From UBA11524 sp051883695 (lineage in GTDB: Bacteria; Bacillota; Clostridia; Christensenellales; Aristaeellaceae): a DNA stretch of 13,612 bases. Under the pieces are notes generated by a model. It had not been told where the DNA came from and searched no databases. It saw only the letters and a program-made list of their open reading frames with translations. Numbering within the stretch: position 1 is the first letter of the stretch; every line of letters starts with the position of its first letter. Shown piece by piece: positions 6,416-13,612 of the stretch. Position numbers and translations under genes: made by a program. The DNA is taken from the NCBI GenBank assembly GCA_051883695.1, contig JBJEUF010000076.1, positions 1 to 13,612 on the forward strand, in the 5' to 3' direction.

Positions 6416-7345
6416 ATGAAAAGATTTGCAGCTTTGCTTCTGTCCCTGTTTTGGCTGCTGACCGCCTTTGGCGCTGTCGCGGAAGATACCGCCTGCACCT
6501 TCACCGATGATCTGGGACGCACGGTCACGGTGAACCGGCCGGAGCGCGTAGCCGCGCTGCTGGCCAGCTTTGCGCAGGTCTGGCAGCTTGCCGGCGGCGA
6601 TGTGGTCGCCACCGCAGACGACGCGTGGAATGACCTGCAGCTGCCGCTTGCGGAGGACACCGTCAATCTGGGCAACACCAAGAGCCTGAGCCTGGAGCTG
6701 CTGCTCGGCTCCAAGCCGGATTTCATTCTGGCCTCCACCAACACGCGGCAAAACGTGGAGTGGCAGGATACGCTGGAAGCCACCGGCATTCCCGTCGCCT
6801 ATTTTGACGTGGGAGATTTCGATGATTACCTGCGCCTTTTGAAGATCTGCACCGACATCACCGGCCGCAGCGACCTCTACGAAGCCAACGGACTGGCCGT
6901 GCAGCACCAGATTGAGGAAGTGATCGCCCACAGCCGACAGCGGACCGCTGCCGAGGGTGCGCCCCGGGTGCTGTGCCTTGTGGCGTCCGCATCCAGCATT
7001 CACGTCAAGAACAGCCAGAATAACGTGCTGGGCGAGATGCTGAACGCGCTGGGCTGCATCAATATCGCCGACTCGGAGACCTCGCTGCTGCAGAACCTGA
7101 GTCTGGAGTATATCCTGACGGTCGACCCGGACTATGTGTTCATCGTCCAGCGCGGCGACGATACGCAGGGAATGCTGCAGAAGCTCGCTTCGGATCTGGA
7201 GAGCCATCCGCTGTGGAGCCACCTGACCGCCGTCCGGGAGGAGCGGGTGTTCATCATGGAGAAGAACCTGTACAATCTGAAGCCAAACCACCGCTGGGGC
7301 GAGGCGTATGAAGGATTAGAGGCGATTTTGTCCGGTGAAGAATAA
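6416..7345 (+). CDS. Periplasmic-binding-protein-type (BtuF/FecB-like) substrate-binding protein of a metal-chelate ABC importer
   Basis: A 309-residue class III substrate-binding protein (Peripla_BP_2 family), of typical length. It captures a metal chelate (siderophore, heme, cobalamin or free metal complex) outside the cell for the FecCD-type permease encoded next. The N-terminus is a Sec signal peptide (MKRF, hydrophobic core, AVA-ED cleavage after about residue 22). The mature start reads TFTDDLGRTVTVNRPERVAA, a family hallmark, followed by conserved LGNTKSLSLELLLGSKPDFILAS. There is no lipobox Cys at the cleavage site; Cys27 lies too far beyond the hydrophobic core, which is unusual for a Gram-positive binding protein. 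GAGG (6407-6410) precedes the ATG by five bases. It overlaps the next gene by 11 bases, so it is the first gene of a four-gene operon. Substrate cannot be assigned; linkage to a siroheme-synthesis-like gene favours iron, cobalt or a tetrapyrrole. Confidence 0.88.
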   Translation: MKRFAALLLSLFWLLTAFGAVAEDTACTFTDDLGRTVTVNRPERVAALLASFAQVWQLAGGDVVATADDAWNDLQLPLAEDTVNLGNTKSLSLELLLGSKPDFILASTNTRQNVEWQDTLEATGIPVAYFDVGDFDDYLRLLKICTDITGRSDLYEANGLAVQHQIEEVIAHSRQRTAAEGAPRVLCLVASASSIHVKNSQNNVLGEMLNALGCINIADSETSLLQNLSLEYILTVDPDYVFIVQRGDDTQGMLQKLASDLESHPLWSHLTAVREERVFIMEKNLYNLKPNHRWGEAYEGLEAILSGEE

Positions 7346-8324
7346 AAGACTTCTGCTGCCCGGCGCGGTGCTTCTGTTTGTGCTGTCTGCGCTGCTCAGC
7401 CTCGGGCTGGGCGCGGTGAAGCTGTCCCTTCCGGACATCGGGAGCGCCATCCTGCGCGGCCCGGAGGAAACGGCGGGTATCATTTTCTGGTATTCCCGTC
7501 TGCCGCGAACCGCCGCCTGTCTGCTCGCCGGAGCAGCCCTTGCGGTATCCGGCGCGGTGATCCAGTGCGTGCTGCACAATCAGCTGGCGTCGCCCAGCAT
7601 CATCGGCGTCAATGCGGGCGCCGGTCTTGCGGTGACGCTCTGCTGCGCAACGGGCGCCATTTCCGGCTGGGCCATCGCCGGTTCTGCCTTCATTGGCGCC
7701 ATGTCCGCCATGCTGCTGGTGGTGTGCATCGGTCAAAGCGCCGGAGCTTCCCGGACGACGGTGGTGCTTGCGGGCGTTGCCGTCAACGCAATCCTCCACG
7801 CCCTGACGGAAGCCATCACCACCCTCGTGCCGCAGATCGCCATGATGAGCGCGGACTTCCGGGTCGGTGGCTTCGCATCCGTGTCCCATACACGCATCGT
7901 CCCGGCAGGTGTGCTGATCGTCGCCGCCTTGCTGCTCCTGCTGCTCATGCGCAACGAGCTGGATGTGCTGTCCCTGGGCGATGACACCGCCAAGAGCCTC
8001 GGTATGCCGGTAAAGCGGATGCGCGTCATCTTCCTGATTCTATCGGCGCTGCTGGCTGGCAGCGCGGTGAGCTTCACGGGCCTGCTGGGCTTTGTGGGGC
8101 TGATTGTGCCGCACATCATCCGCAAGCTCGCCGGCAGTGACAACCGCCTTCTGCTGCCCCTGTGCGCCCTGGGCGGCGCAGGCTTTGTGACGCTGTGCGA
8201 TACAGCTGCCCGCGTGATTTTCGCGCCCTATGAGCTGCCGGTGGGCATTCTCATGTCCGTGATCGGCGGCCCCGTATTCCTGATGCTGCTCCTCCAGCGG
8301 AAAGGAGGCAGGGGGCATGCTTGA
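7335..8324 (+). CDS. FecCD/BtuC-family ABC importer permease
   Basis: A 329-residue integral membrane protein, the usual length of a FecCD permease monomer that homodimerises; about nine to ten hydrophobic segments are readable. Family landmarks: RLPRTAACLLAGAALAVSGA near residues 55-74, NQLASPSIIGVNAGAGL near 82-98, LGDDTAKSLGM in the coupling region, GFVGLIVPHIIRKLAG and the C-terminal ELPVGILMSVIGGPVF. It starts with GTG at 7335, inside the end of the binding-protein gene (11-base overlap), with AGAGG about a dozen bases upstream; translational coupling is likely. It ends eight bases into the ATPase gene. It forms the membrane channel for the ligand of the preceding binding protein. Confidence is high for family, low for substrate. 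Confidence 0.92.
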   Translation: MKNKRLLLPGAVLLFVLSALLSLGLGAVKLSLPDIGSAILRGPEETAGIIFWYSRLPRTAACLLAGAALAVSGAVIQCVLHNQLASPSIIGVNAGAGLAVTLCCATGAISGWAIAGSAFIGAMSAMLLVVCIGQSAGASRTTVVLAGVAVNAILHALTEAITTLVPQIAMMSADFRVGGFASVSHTRIVPAGVLIVAALLLLLLMRNELDVLSLGDDTAKSLGMPVKRMRVIFLILSALLAGSAVSFTGLLGFVGLIVPHIIRKLAGSDNRLLLPLCALGGAGFVTLCDTAARVIFAPYELPVGILMSVIGGPVFLMLLLQRKGGRGHA

Positions 8325-9081
8325 GGTCAGAAGACTGCATGCCGGATATCCCGGCAAACCGGTGCTGCGTGATGTGAGCCTGACCTTCCCTGCAGGGCAG
8401 ATCACGGTGATCCTCGGGCCCAACGGCTGCGGCAAGTCCACGCTGCTCAAGGCCATGTGCGGCCTGCTCCCGGCGTCATCCGGCGATGTGCTGCTGGACG
8501 GCGCGTCGCTGCTGGCGCTGCCGCCCCGGATGCTGGCGCAGAAAACCGCCTATCTGGCACAGGGCCGCGAGGTACCGGACATCACGGTGAAGCGGCTGAT
8601 TCTCCACGGGCGGTTTCCCTACATGGGCTACCTGCAGCGGCACTACCGCAAAGAGGATCACGCCGTCGCCCATGCCGCCATGGAAGCCATGGGCATCGCG
8701 GCACTGGCGGAGACGCCGCTGCGAAACCTGTCCGGCGGTCAGCGGCAGAAGGCATACCTTGCCATGCTGCTGGCTCAGGACACCCCGGTCGTACTGCTGG
8801 ACGAGCCAACGACCTATCTGGACATCTCCCATCAGCTTCAGCTGATGCATCAGGCCCGAGCGCTCGCGCAGATGGCAAAAACCGTGGTGATGGTGATCCA
8901 CGACCTGCCGCTGGCCTTTCAGACGGCAGATCGGATGGTGCTCATGCGGGATGGCGCGGTTGCCGCAGTGGGCACGCCGGAGGAAATCTTCACCTCCGGC
9001 ATAACGGATCGGGTGTTCCGGATCAGGCTGCGCCGCGTGCTGTCTCAAAACGGCTGGCACTACTACTGCGAGGAGGAATAG
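8317..9081 (+). CDS. FecE/BtuD-family ABC importer ATPase
   Basis: A 254-residue cytoplasmic ATPase that powers the permease encoded before it. All motifs are intact: Walker A GPNGCGKST (34-42), Q-loop Q82 in YLAQGREVPDITV, signature LSGGQRQ (138-144), Walker B VVLLDEP (158-164), D-loop TYLD and switch His195. The stretch HGRFPYM (97-103) is the usual GRYP-type element of iron-chelate importers. AAAGGAGG lies about eight bases before the ATG at 8317, which overlaps the permease gene by eight bases. It ends two bases before the next start codon. The protein is shorter than sugar/polyamine-type ATPases because it lacks a TOBE extension, as expected for this family. Confidence 0.93.
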   Translation: MLEVRRLHAGYPGKPVLRDVSLTFPAGQITVILGPNGCGKSTLLKAMCGLLPASSGDVLLDGASLLALPPRMLAQKTAYLAQGREVPDITVKRLILHGRFPYMGYLQRHYRKEDHAVAHAAMEAMGIAALAETPLRNLSGGQRQKAYLAMLLAQDTPVVLLDEPTTYLDISHQLQLMHQARALAQMAKTVVMVIHDLPLAFQTADRMVLMRDGAVAAVGTPEEIFTSGITDRVFRIRLRRVLSQNGWHYYCEEE

Positions 9082-9083
9082 CC

Positions 9084-9635
9084 ATGAGTTCCTTTCCCAT
9101 GTGCATCGACCTGGATGGGCGTGACGTATATCTGATCGGCAGCGGCGAGCAGATCAGGGACAAAGCGCAGAAGCTCTCCGGCTTTGGCGCGAATCTCATC
9201 CAGCGGACAGCCTTCACCCGGCAGGACGCGGAGACACAGCCTGCCATGGTGATCGTGGGCGACGAAGCCGCCGCAAGGGCCGAGGCGATCTGCAGATTGT
9301 GCCGGACATATGGCATTCCCGTGAATGTGGTGGACGTTCCGGCGATGTGCACGTTCTTCTTCCCGGCCATGATTCGCAACGGTGATCTGACCGTGTCGGT
9401 TTCCACGGGCGGCAAGTGTCCCGGTTTCGCCGCGGCCCTTCGCGCCAGGCTGGAAGCCGCCATACCCGGGCGCGCCGGCGAGATTCTGCAATGGCTGCAG
9501 ACCCTGCGTCCGGAAATCAGGAGCCGCCCTTCCCCGCAGGAGCGTCGACGGATCGTCCAGGCTTTGATTCGGCAGAGCCTTACCGAGGAGCGTCCGCTGA
9601 CCGCCGAGGAAACGGACGCTATTTTGCGAAAATAA
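9084..9635 (+). CDS. Precorrin-2 dehydrogenase / sirohydrochlorin ferrochelatase-like protein (SirC/Met8/CysG N-terminal family)
   Basis: A 183-residue protein, slightly short for the family (about 200). Known members oxidise precorrin-2 to sirohydrochlorin with NAD+, and some insert Fe2+ to make siroheme. It opens FPMCIDLDGRDVYLIGSGE, matching the family's FPLFLDL..R.VLVVGGGE. NVVDVPAMCTFFFPA (81-95) carries the conserved Asp84, and STGGKCPGFA (107-116) matches the STGGKSPALA motif with Ser replaced by Cys. A C-terminal helical dimerisation part follows. The NAD motif is GSGE rather than GGGE. The ATG at 9084 is chosen for GAGGAGG (9070-9076) seven bases upstream; the open frame extends far 5' but only as a shadow of the ATPase gene. 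As last gene of the importer operon it links uptake to siroheme or corrin synthesis (inference). No uroporphyrinogen methyltransferase gene is in the window. Confidence 0.85.
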   Translation: MSSFPMCIDLDGRDVYLIGSGEQIRDKAQKLSGFGANLIQRTAFTRQDAETQPAMVIVGDEAAARAEAICRLCRTYGIPVNVVDVPAMCTFFFPAMIRNGDLTVSVSTGGKCPGFAAALRARLEAAIPGRAGEILQWLQTLRPEIRSRPSPQERRRIVQALIRQSLTEERPLTAEETDAILRK

Positions 9636-9638
9636 GAC

Positions 9639-9674
9639 AAGCCCCTGCCATCCATCGAGAGGGCAGGGGTGCTT
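9639..9674. terminator. Bidirectional terminator between converging operons
   Basis: CCCCTGCC (9642-9649) pairs with GGCAGGGG (9662-9669) around a 12-base loop. A few further pairs (AAG 9639-9641 against CTT at about 9672-9674) are separated by a bulge. T-rich sequence follows on both strands: CTTTGTAT on +, CTTGTCTTATTTT on -. It is the only sequence between the + strand stop at 9635 and the - strand stop at 9683, so it probably serves both operons. Confidence 0.8.
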
Positions 9675-9682
9675 TGTATCCC

Positions 9683-11596
9683 TTATGTTCGCAGCTTGTA
9701 TTCTGTTTTCTTCTTATGCGGCACGATTTTCGCCCGGATGGCCTGCATCCGCTTGCGGCGGCGTTCGCGGATTTCGAGACGTTCGCCCAGATCGCGTGCG
9801 CCCACGCCGTAGACCAGATACAGGATCAGGCCGCTGACCAGCATGATGAACACCGTCGATGCGTTGCGTCTGCCGGTAGCGTTGACATTCCAGCCCTGCA
9901 GACCTTCATCGTGGGTCATGGTCTGCATGACCATGGCATAGGTGGTTCCCTTGCTGGATTTGAAGGTTGCGCCCATGTCATACTCGGTGAACAGCGCGTT
10001 GAAGTTGAGCGCGAACACCGCCAGCACGCTGGGTAGGACGATGGGCAGCTTGACCTTCAGGAAGGTTCGCAGCCCGCTCGCGCCCAGGTTCTTCGCCGCG
10101 TCCTCCAGCTCCTCGTCAATGGCGTAGAACGACGCCTTGATCATGCGGATGGCGAAGGGCAGCTTCACCACTGTATACGCGATGATAATCAGCAATCGCA
10201 CGTTCTGCGTATAGAGGTTCTGGTTGAAGACGTAAAACACGTCCTCGGAGTTGAAGAAAATCCGGTAGGAGTAGCAGATGAGGATGGTCGGCAGCAGCCA
10301 CGGGAACAGCAGCGCATACTCCAGCACCGTGGAACGCAGCTTGTTCTTATGCTTGAAGATGTAGTTGACTGCGACCACCACAATGACGCAGGCCAGCGCC
10401 GCCGCCAGCGCCGACAGGATGAAGGAGGTCTGGATGCCTGCGAGCGTCTTTTCATTGGAGAACACGCCGGAGATCGCGCCCGTACGCGTTTTCTCACGCA
10501 TCCGGGAATCAATGTAGGTGTAATCCTGCTGACCGTAGAAATTCACGAAGGTGAAGGAGCTGAAGCTGAACACCTTCATTTTGATCGCCTCGTAGTTCTG
10601 GAAGGCAAAGAGGACGATCATCACGACGGGCGTCATGTAGATGATCCACAGCACATAGGCGTAGATGTGCGCCAGCACGTTGGCCACCGGGTTGTTGATC
10701 TTCTGCTTGACCAGCTTGGCCTTTGTCTTGCTGACGGAAAGGTAATGACCCTTGCGCTCATATCGGGAGAGCACCGTCAGCAGCACGATGGTGAAAATTG
10801 CCAGAATGATGGACAGCAGCGCCGCGCGGGCCTGCGGGAAGGACTCGTCTGCGACAGAGGAGCCGGCCAGGCGGACGATCTCCGGGTTAATGGAGTCATA
10901 GCCCAGCAGCGTCGGCGCGGACATGGCGCACAGACCGGTGATGAAGGTCATGACCGTCAGGGAGAACATGGTGGGAATCAGCGTGGGGAAAACGACCTTC
11001 AGCAATACCTTGAACGGGCCTGCGCCCATGTTGCGGGCCGCTTCCACGGTGTTGTAGTCGATACCTCGGATGGCGTTGCGCAGGAAGAGCGCATGGTTGG
11101 ACGTACAGGCAAAGGTCATCGTGAACCAGACGGCATAGAAACCGCTGAACCAGTTCTTGTTCATGTCCGGGAAGGCCTTCACCAGCCAGCTGGTGATGAT
11201 GCCGTCCGAATCATAGAGGAACAGATAGCCGGTCACCAGCGCCACGCCGGAATAAATCAGCGTGGTCATGTAGCCCAGACGAAGAATCTTCGCGCCCTTG
11301 ATATCGAAGTACTCCGTCAGCAGCACGATGGACACGCCTACCACGTTGACCGTCACCACCAGGGCAATAGCCAGCTTGAGGGAGTTCCAGACGAAGGAAG
11401 GCATATTGCCCGCGAAGAAGAACCGGATCACCGCCAGCGGGTCGTTCGGATTGGCCGTGAAAACCTGCTGAATCGTGTTCAGGCACGGAATGAGCATGAA
11501 CCCGAAGAACAGGTAGATGAAGAACGCGAAGCCAAACACCTTCCACAGCAGCGAAAGGCTCAGCCTGCGCGGCGCGGTTCTTGTGTTTGACATCAT
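9683..11596 (-). CDS. ABC importer permease with two fused permease domains (FbpB/AfuB-like)
   Basis: A 637-residue membrane protein with two BPD_transp_1 domains in one chain, an arrangement seen in ferric-iron (FbpB), thiamine (ThiP) and some phosphonate importers. Each half has its EAA loop, which contacts the ATPase: VEAARNMGAGPFKVLLKVVFP (184-204) and LEDAAKNLGASGLRTFLKV (497-515). About twelve hydrophobic segments are readable. It exceeds the usual 520-580 residues, partly because of a long hydrophilic stretch between the halves (about 340-385) and a basic C-terminal tail. The gene starts ATGATG (11596/11593), preceded by AAGGAGG; the second ATG has the better spacing. The ATPase stop codon TGA overlaps these starts, so the genes are translationally coupled. 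Substrate is unknown; the fused architecture suggests iron or a small anion rather than sugar. Confidence 0.9.
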   Translation of the reverse strand: MMSNTRTAPRRLSLSLLWKVFGFAFFIYLFFGFMLIPCLNTIQQVFTANPNDPLAVIRFFFAGNMPSFVWNSLKLAIALVVTVNVVGVSIVLLTEYFDIKGAKILRLGYMTTLIYSGVALVTGYLFLYDSDGIITSWLVKAFPDMNKNWFSGFYAVWFTMTFACTSNHALFLRNAIRGIDYNTVEAARNMGAGPFKVLLKVVFPTLIPTMFSLTVMTFITGLCAMSAPTLLGYDSINPEIVRLAGSSVADESFPQARAALLSIILAIFTIVLLTVLSRYERKGHYLSVSKTKAKLVKQKINNPVANVLAHIYAYVLWIIYMTPVVMIVLFAFQNYEAIKMKVFSFSSFTFVNFYGQQDYTYIDSRMREKTRTGAISGVFSNEKTLAGIQTSFILSALAAALACVIVVVAVNYIFKHKNKLRSTVLEYALLFPWLLPTILICYSYRIFFNSEDVFYVFNQNLYTQNVRLLIIIAYTVVKLPFAIRMIKASFYAIDEELEDAAKNLGASGLRTFLKVKLPIVLPSVLAVFALNFNALFTEYDMGATFKSSKGTTYAMVMQTMTHDEGLQGWNVNATGRRNASTVFIMLVSGLILYLVYGVGARDLGERLEIRERRRKRMQAIRAKIVPHKKKTEYKLRT

Positions 11597-12612
11597 TCCG
11601 CCTCCTTGCTCTCTGCAGCCGGGTAGCTCATCACGTCAGCGCGTCCGATGCCCACCGTCACCTTCTCGCCCGCAGCATAGATATTCACGCCATCGTTCTT
11701 TTCAATCACCTTGAGCACCTGCGTCCCCACATCAATGAAGTATTTGATGTACAGGCCGTAGTACTCGCTGCTGACCACCGTGCCCTGCATTACAGTCTCA
11801 TCCTCGCGGGCAGGCTGATTGACGCGCAGCCGTTCCAGGCGGATGAAGTGGTTTTCGTTTGCCGGCAGATGCATCCGCTTGATCGTCGCCGCCTCCAGAC
11901 GGTTGATATCGCCGATGAAATTGCAGACGAATTCCGTCTTTGAATGGTTATAGACCTCATTGGGCGTCCCGATCTGCTCAATATAGCCGTTGTTGAACAC
12001 GGCGATGCGATCCGACAGCGTCAGGGCTTCCTCCTGATCGTGGGTGACGTAGATGGTGGTGATGCCGAAATCGCGCTGCATCTTCTTCAGCTCATTGCGC
12101 AGCCCGACGCGGAGCTTCGCGTCCAGATTGGAAAGCGGCTCGTCCATACAGATGATGGCCGGGCCGGTGACCAGCGCACGGGCGATGGCGACGCGCTGCT
12201 GCTGTCCGCCGGAAAGCTGGGAAACCGCCTTCTTGAGCTGCTCATCGGACAGATCGACCTTGGACGCAATATCACGCACCTTCGCGTCAATTTCCTGCTT
12301 CTTGAGCTTCTTCACCTTCAGTCCGAAGGCAATGTTGTCATACACGGTCATCGTGGGGAACAGTGCATAGGACTGGAACACGATACCGATGCTGCGCTTT
12401 TCGATCGGAACCCGCGTGATATCCTGCCCATCCACGATCACCGCACCGGACACCGGCTCAATGAAGCCTGTGATGGTTCGCAGCGTGGTGGTTTTTCCGC
12501 AGCCCGACGGGCCAAGGAAGGTGAAGAACTCGCCCTCCTTCACATCGACATTGATGCTGTGCAGCGCTTCGAAATCGCCGAATTTCACGACGATATCCTT
12601 CAGTTCGATCAT
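11593..12612 (-). CDS. ABC importer ATPase with TOBE domain (PotA/FbpC-like)
   Basis: A 339-residue cytoplasmic ATPase. Motifs are intact: Walker A GPSGCGKT (34-41), Q-loop Q80 in FQSYALFP, signature LSGGQQQR (133-140), Walker B IICMDEP (153-159), D-loop SNLD and switch His191 in VTHDQEEA. The C-terminal part (about 235-339) is a TOBE-type regulatory domain as in polyamine, ferric-iron, sulfate and phosphonate importers. It lies between the binding-protein gene and the fused permease gene, overlapping the latter's start codon by a few bases. A GGAAGGGG site lies about ten bases before the ATG, a rather long spacing. The family cannot be narrowed further from sequence alone. Confidence 0.92.
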   Translation of the reverse strand: MIELKDIVVKFGDFEALHSINVDVKEGEFFTFLGPSGCGKTTTLRTITGFIEPVSGAVIVDGQDITRVPIEKRSIGIVFQSYALFPTMTVYDNIAFGLKVKKLKKQEIDAKVRDIASKVDLSDEQLKKAVSQLSGGQQQRVAIARALVTGPAIICMDEPLSNLDAKLRVGLRNELKKMQRDFGITTIYVTHDQEEALTLSDRIAVFNNGYIEQIGTPNEVYNHSKTEFVCNFIGDINRLEAATIKRMHLPANENHFIRLERLRVNQPAREDETVMQGTVVSSEYYGLYIKYFIDVGTQVLKVIEKNDGVNIYAAGEKVTVGIGRADVMSYPAAESKEAE

Positions 12613-12640
12613 TCTGGGACGGCCCCTTCCATAATATTAT

Positions 12641-12669
12641 GGGCGAGCCTGAGGATGTCAGACTCGCCC
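12641..12669 (-). other. Intercistronic hairpin
   Basis: GGGCGAG and CTGA (12641-12652, one internal mismatch) pair with 12658-12669 around the loop GGATG. Read on the - strand it has no T run after it, so it is not a typical terminator. It sits 28 bases before the ATPase start codon and may protect or process the mRNA between the binding-protein and ATPase genes. Confidence 0.6.
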
Positions 12670-12691
12670 GATAACTCAAGTGTGCATCAGT

Positions 12692-12725
12692 ATGCTTTCG
12701 TTCAGTCTCTGTGCAGCGAAAGCAT
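12692..12725 (-). other. Second intercistronic hairpin
   Basis: ATGCTTTCG (12692-12700) pairs perfectly with CGAAAGCAT (12717-12725), a 9-bp stem with a 16-base loop. It begins about 20 bases after the binding-protein stop codon in the - direction. No T run follows. A stabilising 3' hairpin that raises binding-protein mRNA over the membrane components is a common arrangement in importer operons; here that is inference. Confidence 0.55.
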
Positions 12726-12746
12726 CATCATAGCAGAGCCCTTTGC

Positions 12747-13612
12747 TTACTTCGCCTGCGTCAGCGTTGCCCAGTCGAGGTTCTCCCAATCGGGTTCCGC
12801 AGGAGCGGCAGAATTGTCCTTCCAGTAGAAGCCAAGGTTGGTCATGATGTTGGTCCACTCGGCGGAGTGCGCGCCCACGTACTCGGCATAGGTCATGTCC
12901 GTGCCCTCGACCTTGTTCAGGGCAAAGTTGGCAATGGTGTAGATGGCGGGGATATCCTCACCGTAGATTTCGGCCACAGCACCGGCGTTGCAGGGGAAGG
13001 AGTCGAACTCGTAGGACCACTCAGCCTGTGTGGCGGCAGAGCCGAACCACTCCGCAAAGGCCTTGACAGCCTCGGTTTCGCGCTCGGTACGGCCGGCGCG
13101 ATCCAGAATGCCGATGTACTCCGCGATGTAGTAGGTGCCATCGTCGATATCAACCAGTGCCCAGTTTTCGGGCTCCATAACGCCCTTGAGCGGATTGGCA
13201 GAGCCGGAAGGCGCATCGTCGATCTTGCCATACAGGGAAGAGGAGTAGAAGGTGGAAACCTGCACATCGCCGCGGTTCAGGGGATCGAATCCGTAGCTGT
13301 CGCCGGTGAACAGACCGCCCTGGCAATAGGCCCACAGGGTCTTCCAACCTTCGATGGAGATACCGCCGGCAGGGCTGGTGGGATCGGTGAAGGCGTACAG
13401 CATGGAATTGTTGATGTTGCCGTTGGTAGTGCCGCCAACCTTGCCCTGACGGTACCAGGTGTAACCGCAGTTCACGATATCAGACCAGTGCTGGAAATGC
13501 AGCGCCTCGCCCTTGGTGCCCAGTTCATCGTTGCGGTAGAGCATCAGGATGTTCTGGATGACCAGACCATAGGCCTTGCCGTCGTACTTGTACTGACCGA
13601 CTTCTTCCGCCC
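12747..13612 (-). CDS. Extracellular solute-binding protein of an ABC importer, N-terminus beyond the window
   Basis: About 287 residues are visible; the frame stays open to the window edge, so the signal peptide and first domain are missing. The ATG at 13542-13544 is internal, since the residues before it (AEEVGQYKYDGKAYGLV) are the typical Y-x-G-K-x-Y-G strand of family 1/8 solute-binding proteins, followed by MLYRNDEL. Other family-like parts are ENWALVDIDDGTYYIAEYIGIL, ETEAVKAFAEWFGS (the usual helix of late domain 1) and FDSFPCNAGA. It would deliver the ligand to the fused permease and TOBE ATPase encoded downstream, and it is probably the first gene of that operon. Substrate is unknown; the family covers iron, polyamines, sugars and phosphonates. 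Stop codon at 12747-12749; two hairpins lie between it and the ATPase gene. Confidence 0.85.
   Translation of the reverse strand, partial: AEEVGQYKYDGKAYGLVIQNILMLYRNDELGTKGEALHFQHWSDIVNCGYTWYRQGKVGGTTNGNINNSMLYAFTDPTSPAGGISIEGWKTLWAYCQGGLFTGDSYGFDPLNRGDVQVSTFYSSSLYGKIDDAPSGSANPLKGVMEPENWALVDIDDGTYYIAEYIGILDRAGRTERETEAVKAFAEWFGSAATQAEWSYEFDSFPCNAGAVAEIYGEDIPAIYTIANFALNKVEGTDMTYAEYVGAHSAEWTNIMTNLGFYWKDNSAAPAEPDWENLDWATLTQAK

Noticed and set aside
8457..9083. Extended N-terminus of the SirC-like protein
   Set aside because: The extension is the out-of-frame shadow of the ATPase gene. A strong ribosome binding site and the family's normal first residues place the start at 9084.
10349..11590. 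Long + strand open frame opposite the fused permease
   Set aside because: The - strand encodes a permease with two EAA loops and membrane segments. The + strand translation is a hydrophilic low-complexity shadow.

Overview
The window looks like a chromosomal stretch from a GC-rich anaerobic Firmicute (Bacillota, Clostridia-like, possibly gut-associated). The grounds are strong AGGAGG-type ribosome binding sites, two promoters with an extended TGC -10 element, many short GC-rich intrinsic terminators, oxygen-sensitive Fe-S domains in one redox protein, and several ABC importers. This taxonomic guess is inference; there is no rRNA or other marker gene here. No tRNA, rRNA, CRISPR array or insertion-sequence transposase was seen.

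Layout on the + strand. Positions 1-551 hold no firm gene: an AT-richer stretch with an 81-codon open frame lacking a start, two hairpins followed by an intrinsic terminator (267-298), and a 162-bp palindromic, MITE-like element (361-522). Next come a TauE/SafE (TSUP) membrane exporter (552-1322) and a secreted protein with two tandem Trp-rich beta-type domains (1445-3223), which has its own strong promoter and terminator. They are followed by an 852-residue multidomain redox protein (3500-6058), also with its own promoter. It joins a CoA-disulfide-reductase/NADH-oxidase-type flavoprotein, a rhodanese domain, a small siroheme/4Fe-4S sulfite-reductase-like domain and a two-cluster ferredoxin. 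After a terminator and an apparently structured leader comes a tightly packed operon (6416-9635): a FecCD/BtuCDF-type importer (binding protein, permease, ATPase) and a precorrin-2 dehydrogenase / sirohydrochlorin ferrochelatase-like enzyme.

Layout on the - strand. A second importer operon (12747 past the window end through 9683) converges on the first at a shared bidirectional terminator (about 9639-9674). Its order is solute-binding protein (truncated by the window edge), TOBE-type ATPase, then a permease with two fused permease domains. Two hairpins lie between the binding-protein and ATPase genes.

How it may fit together (inference): the flavin/rhodanese/siroheme-type fusion, the TSUP exporter (a family that includes sulfite and sulfoacetate exporters) and the siroheme-synthesis-like enzyme joined to a metal-chelate importer suggest a sulfur-redox module with its own cofactor supply. 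The least explained items are the secreted tandem-domain protein, the long palindromic element and the base-pairing potential just upstream of the 6416 start codon.
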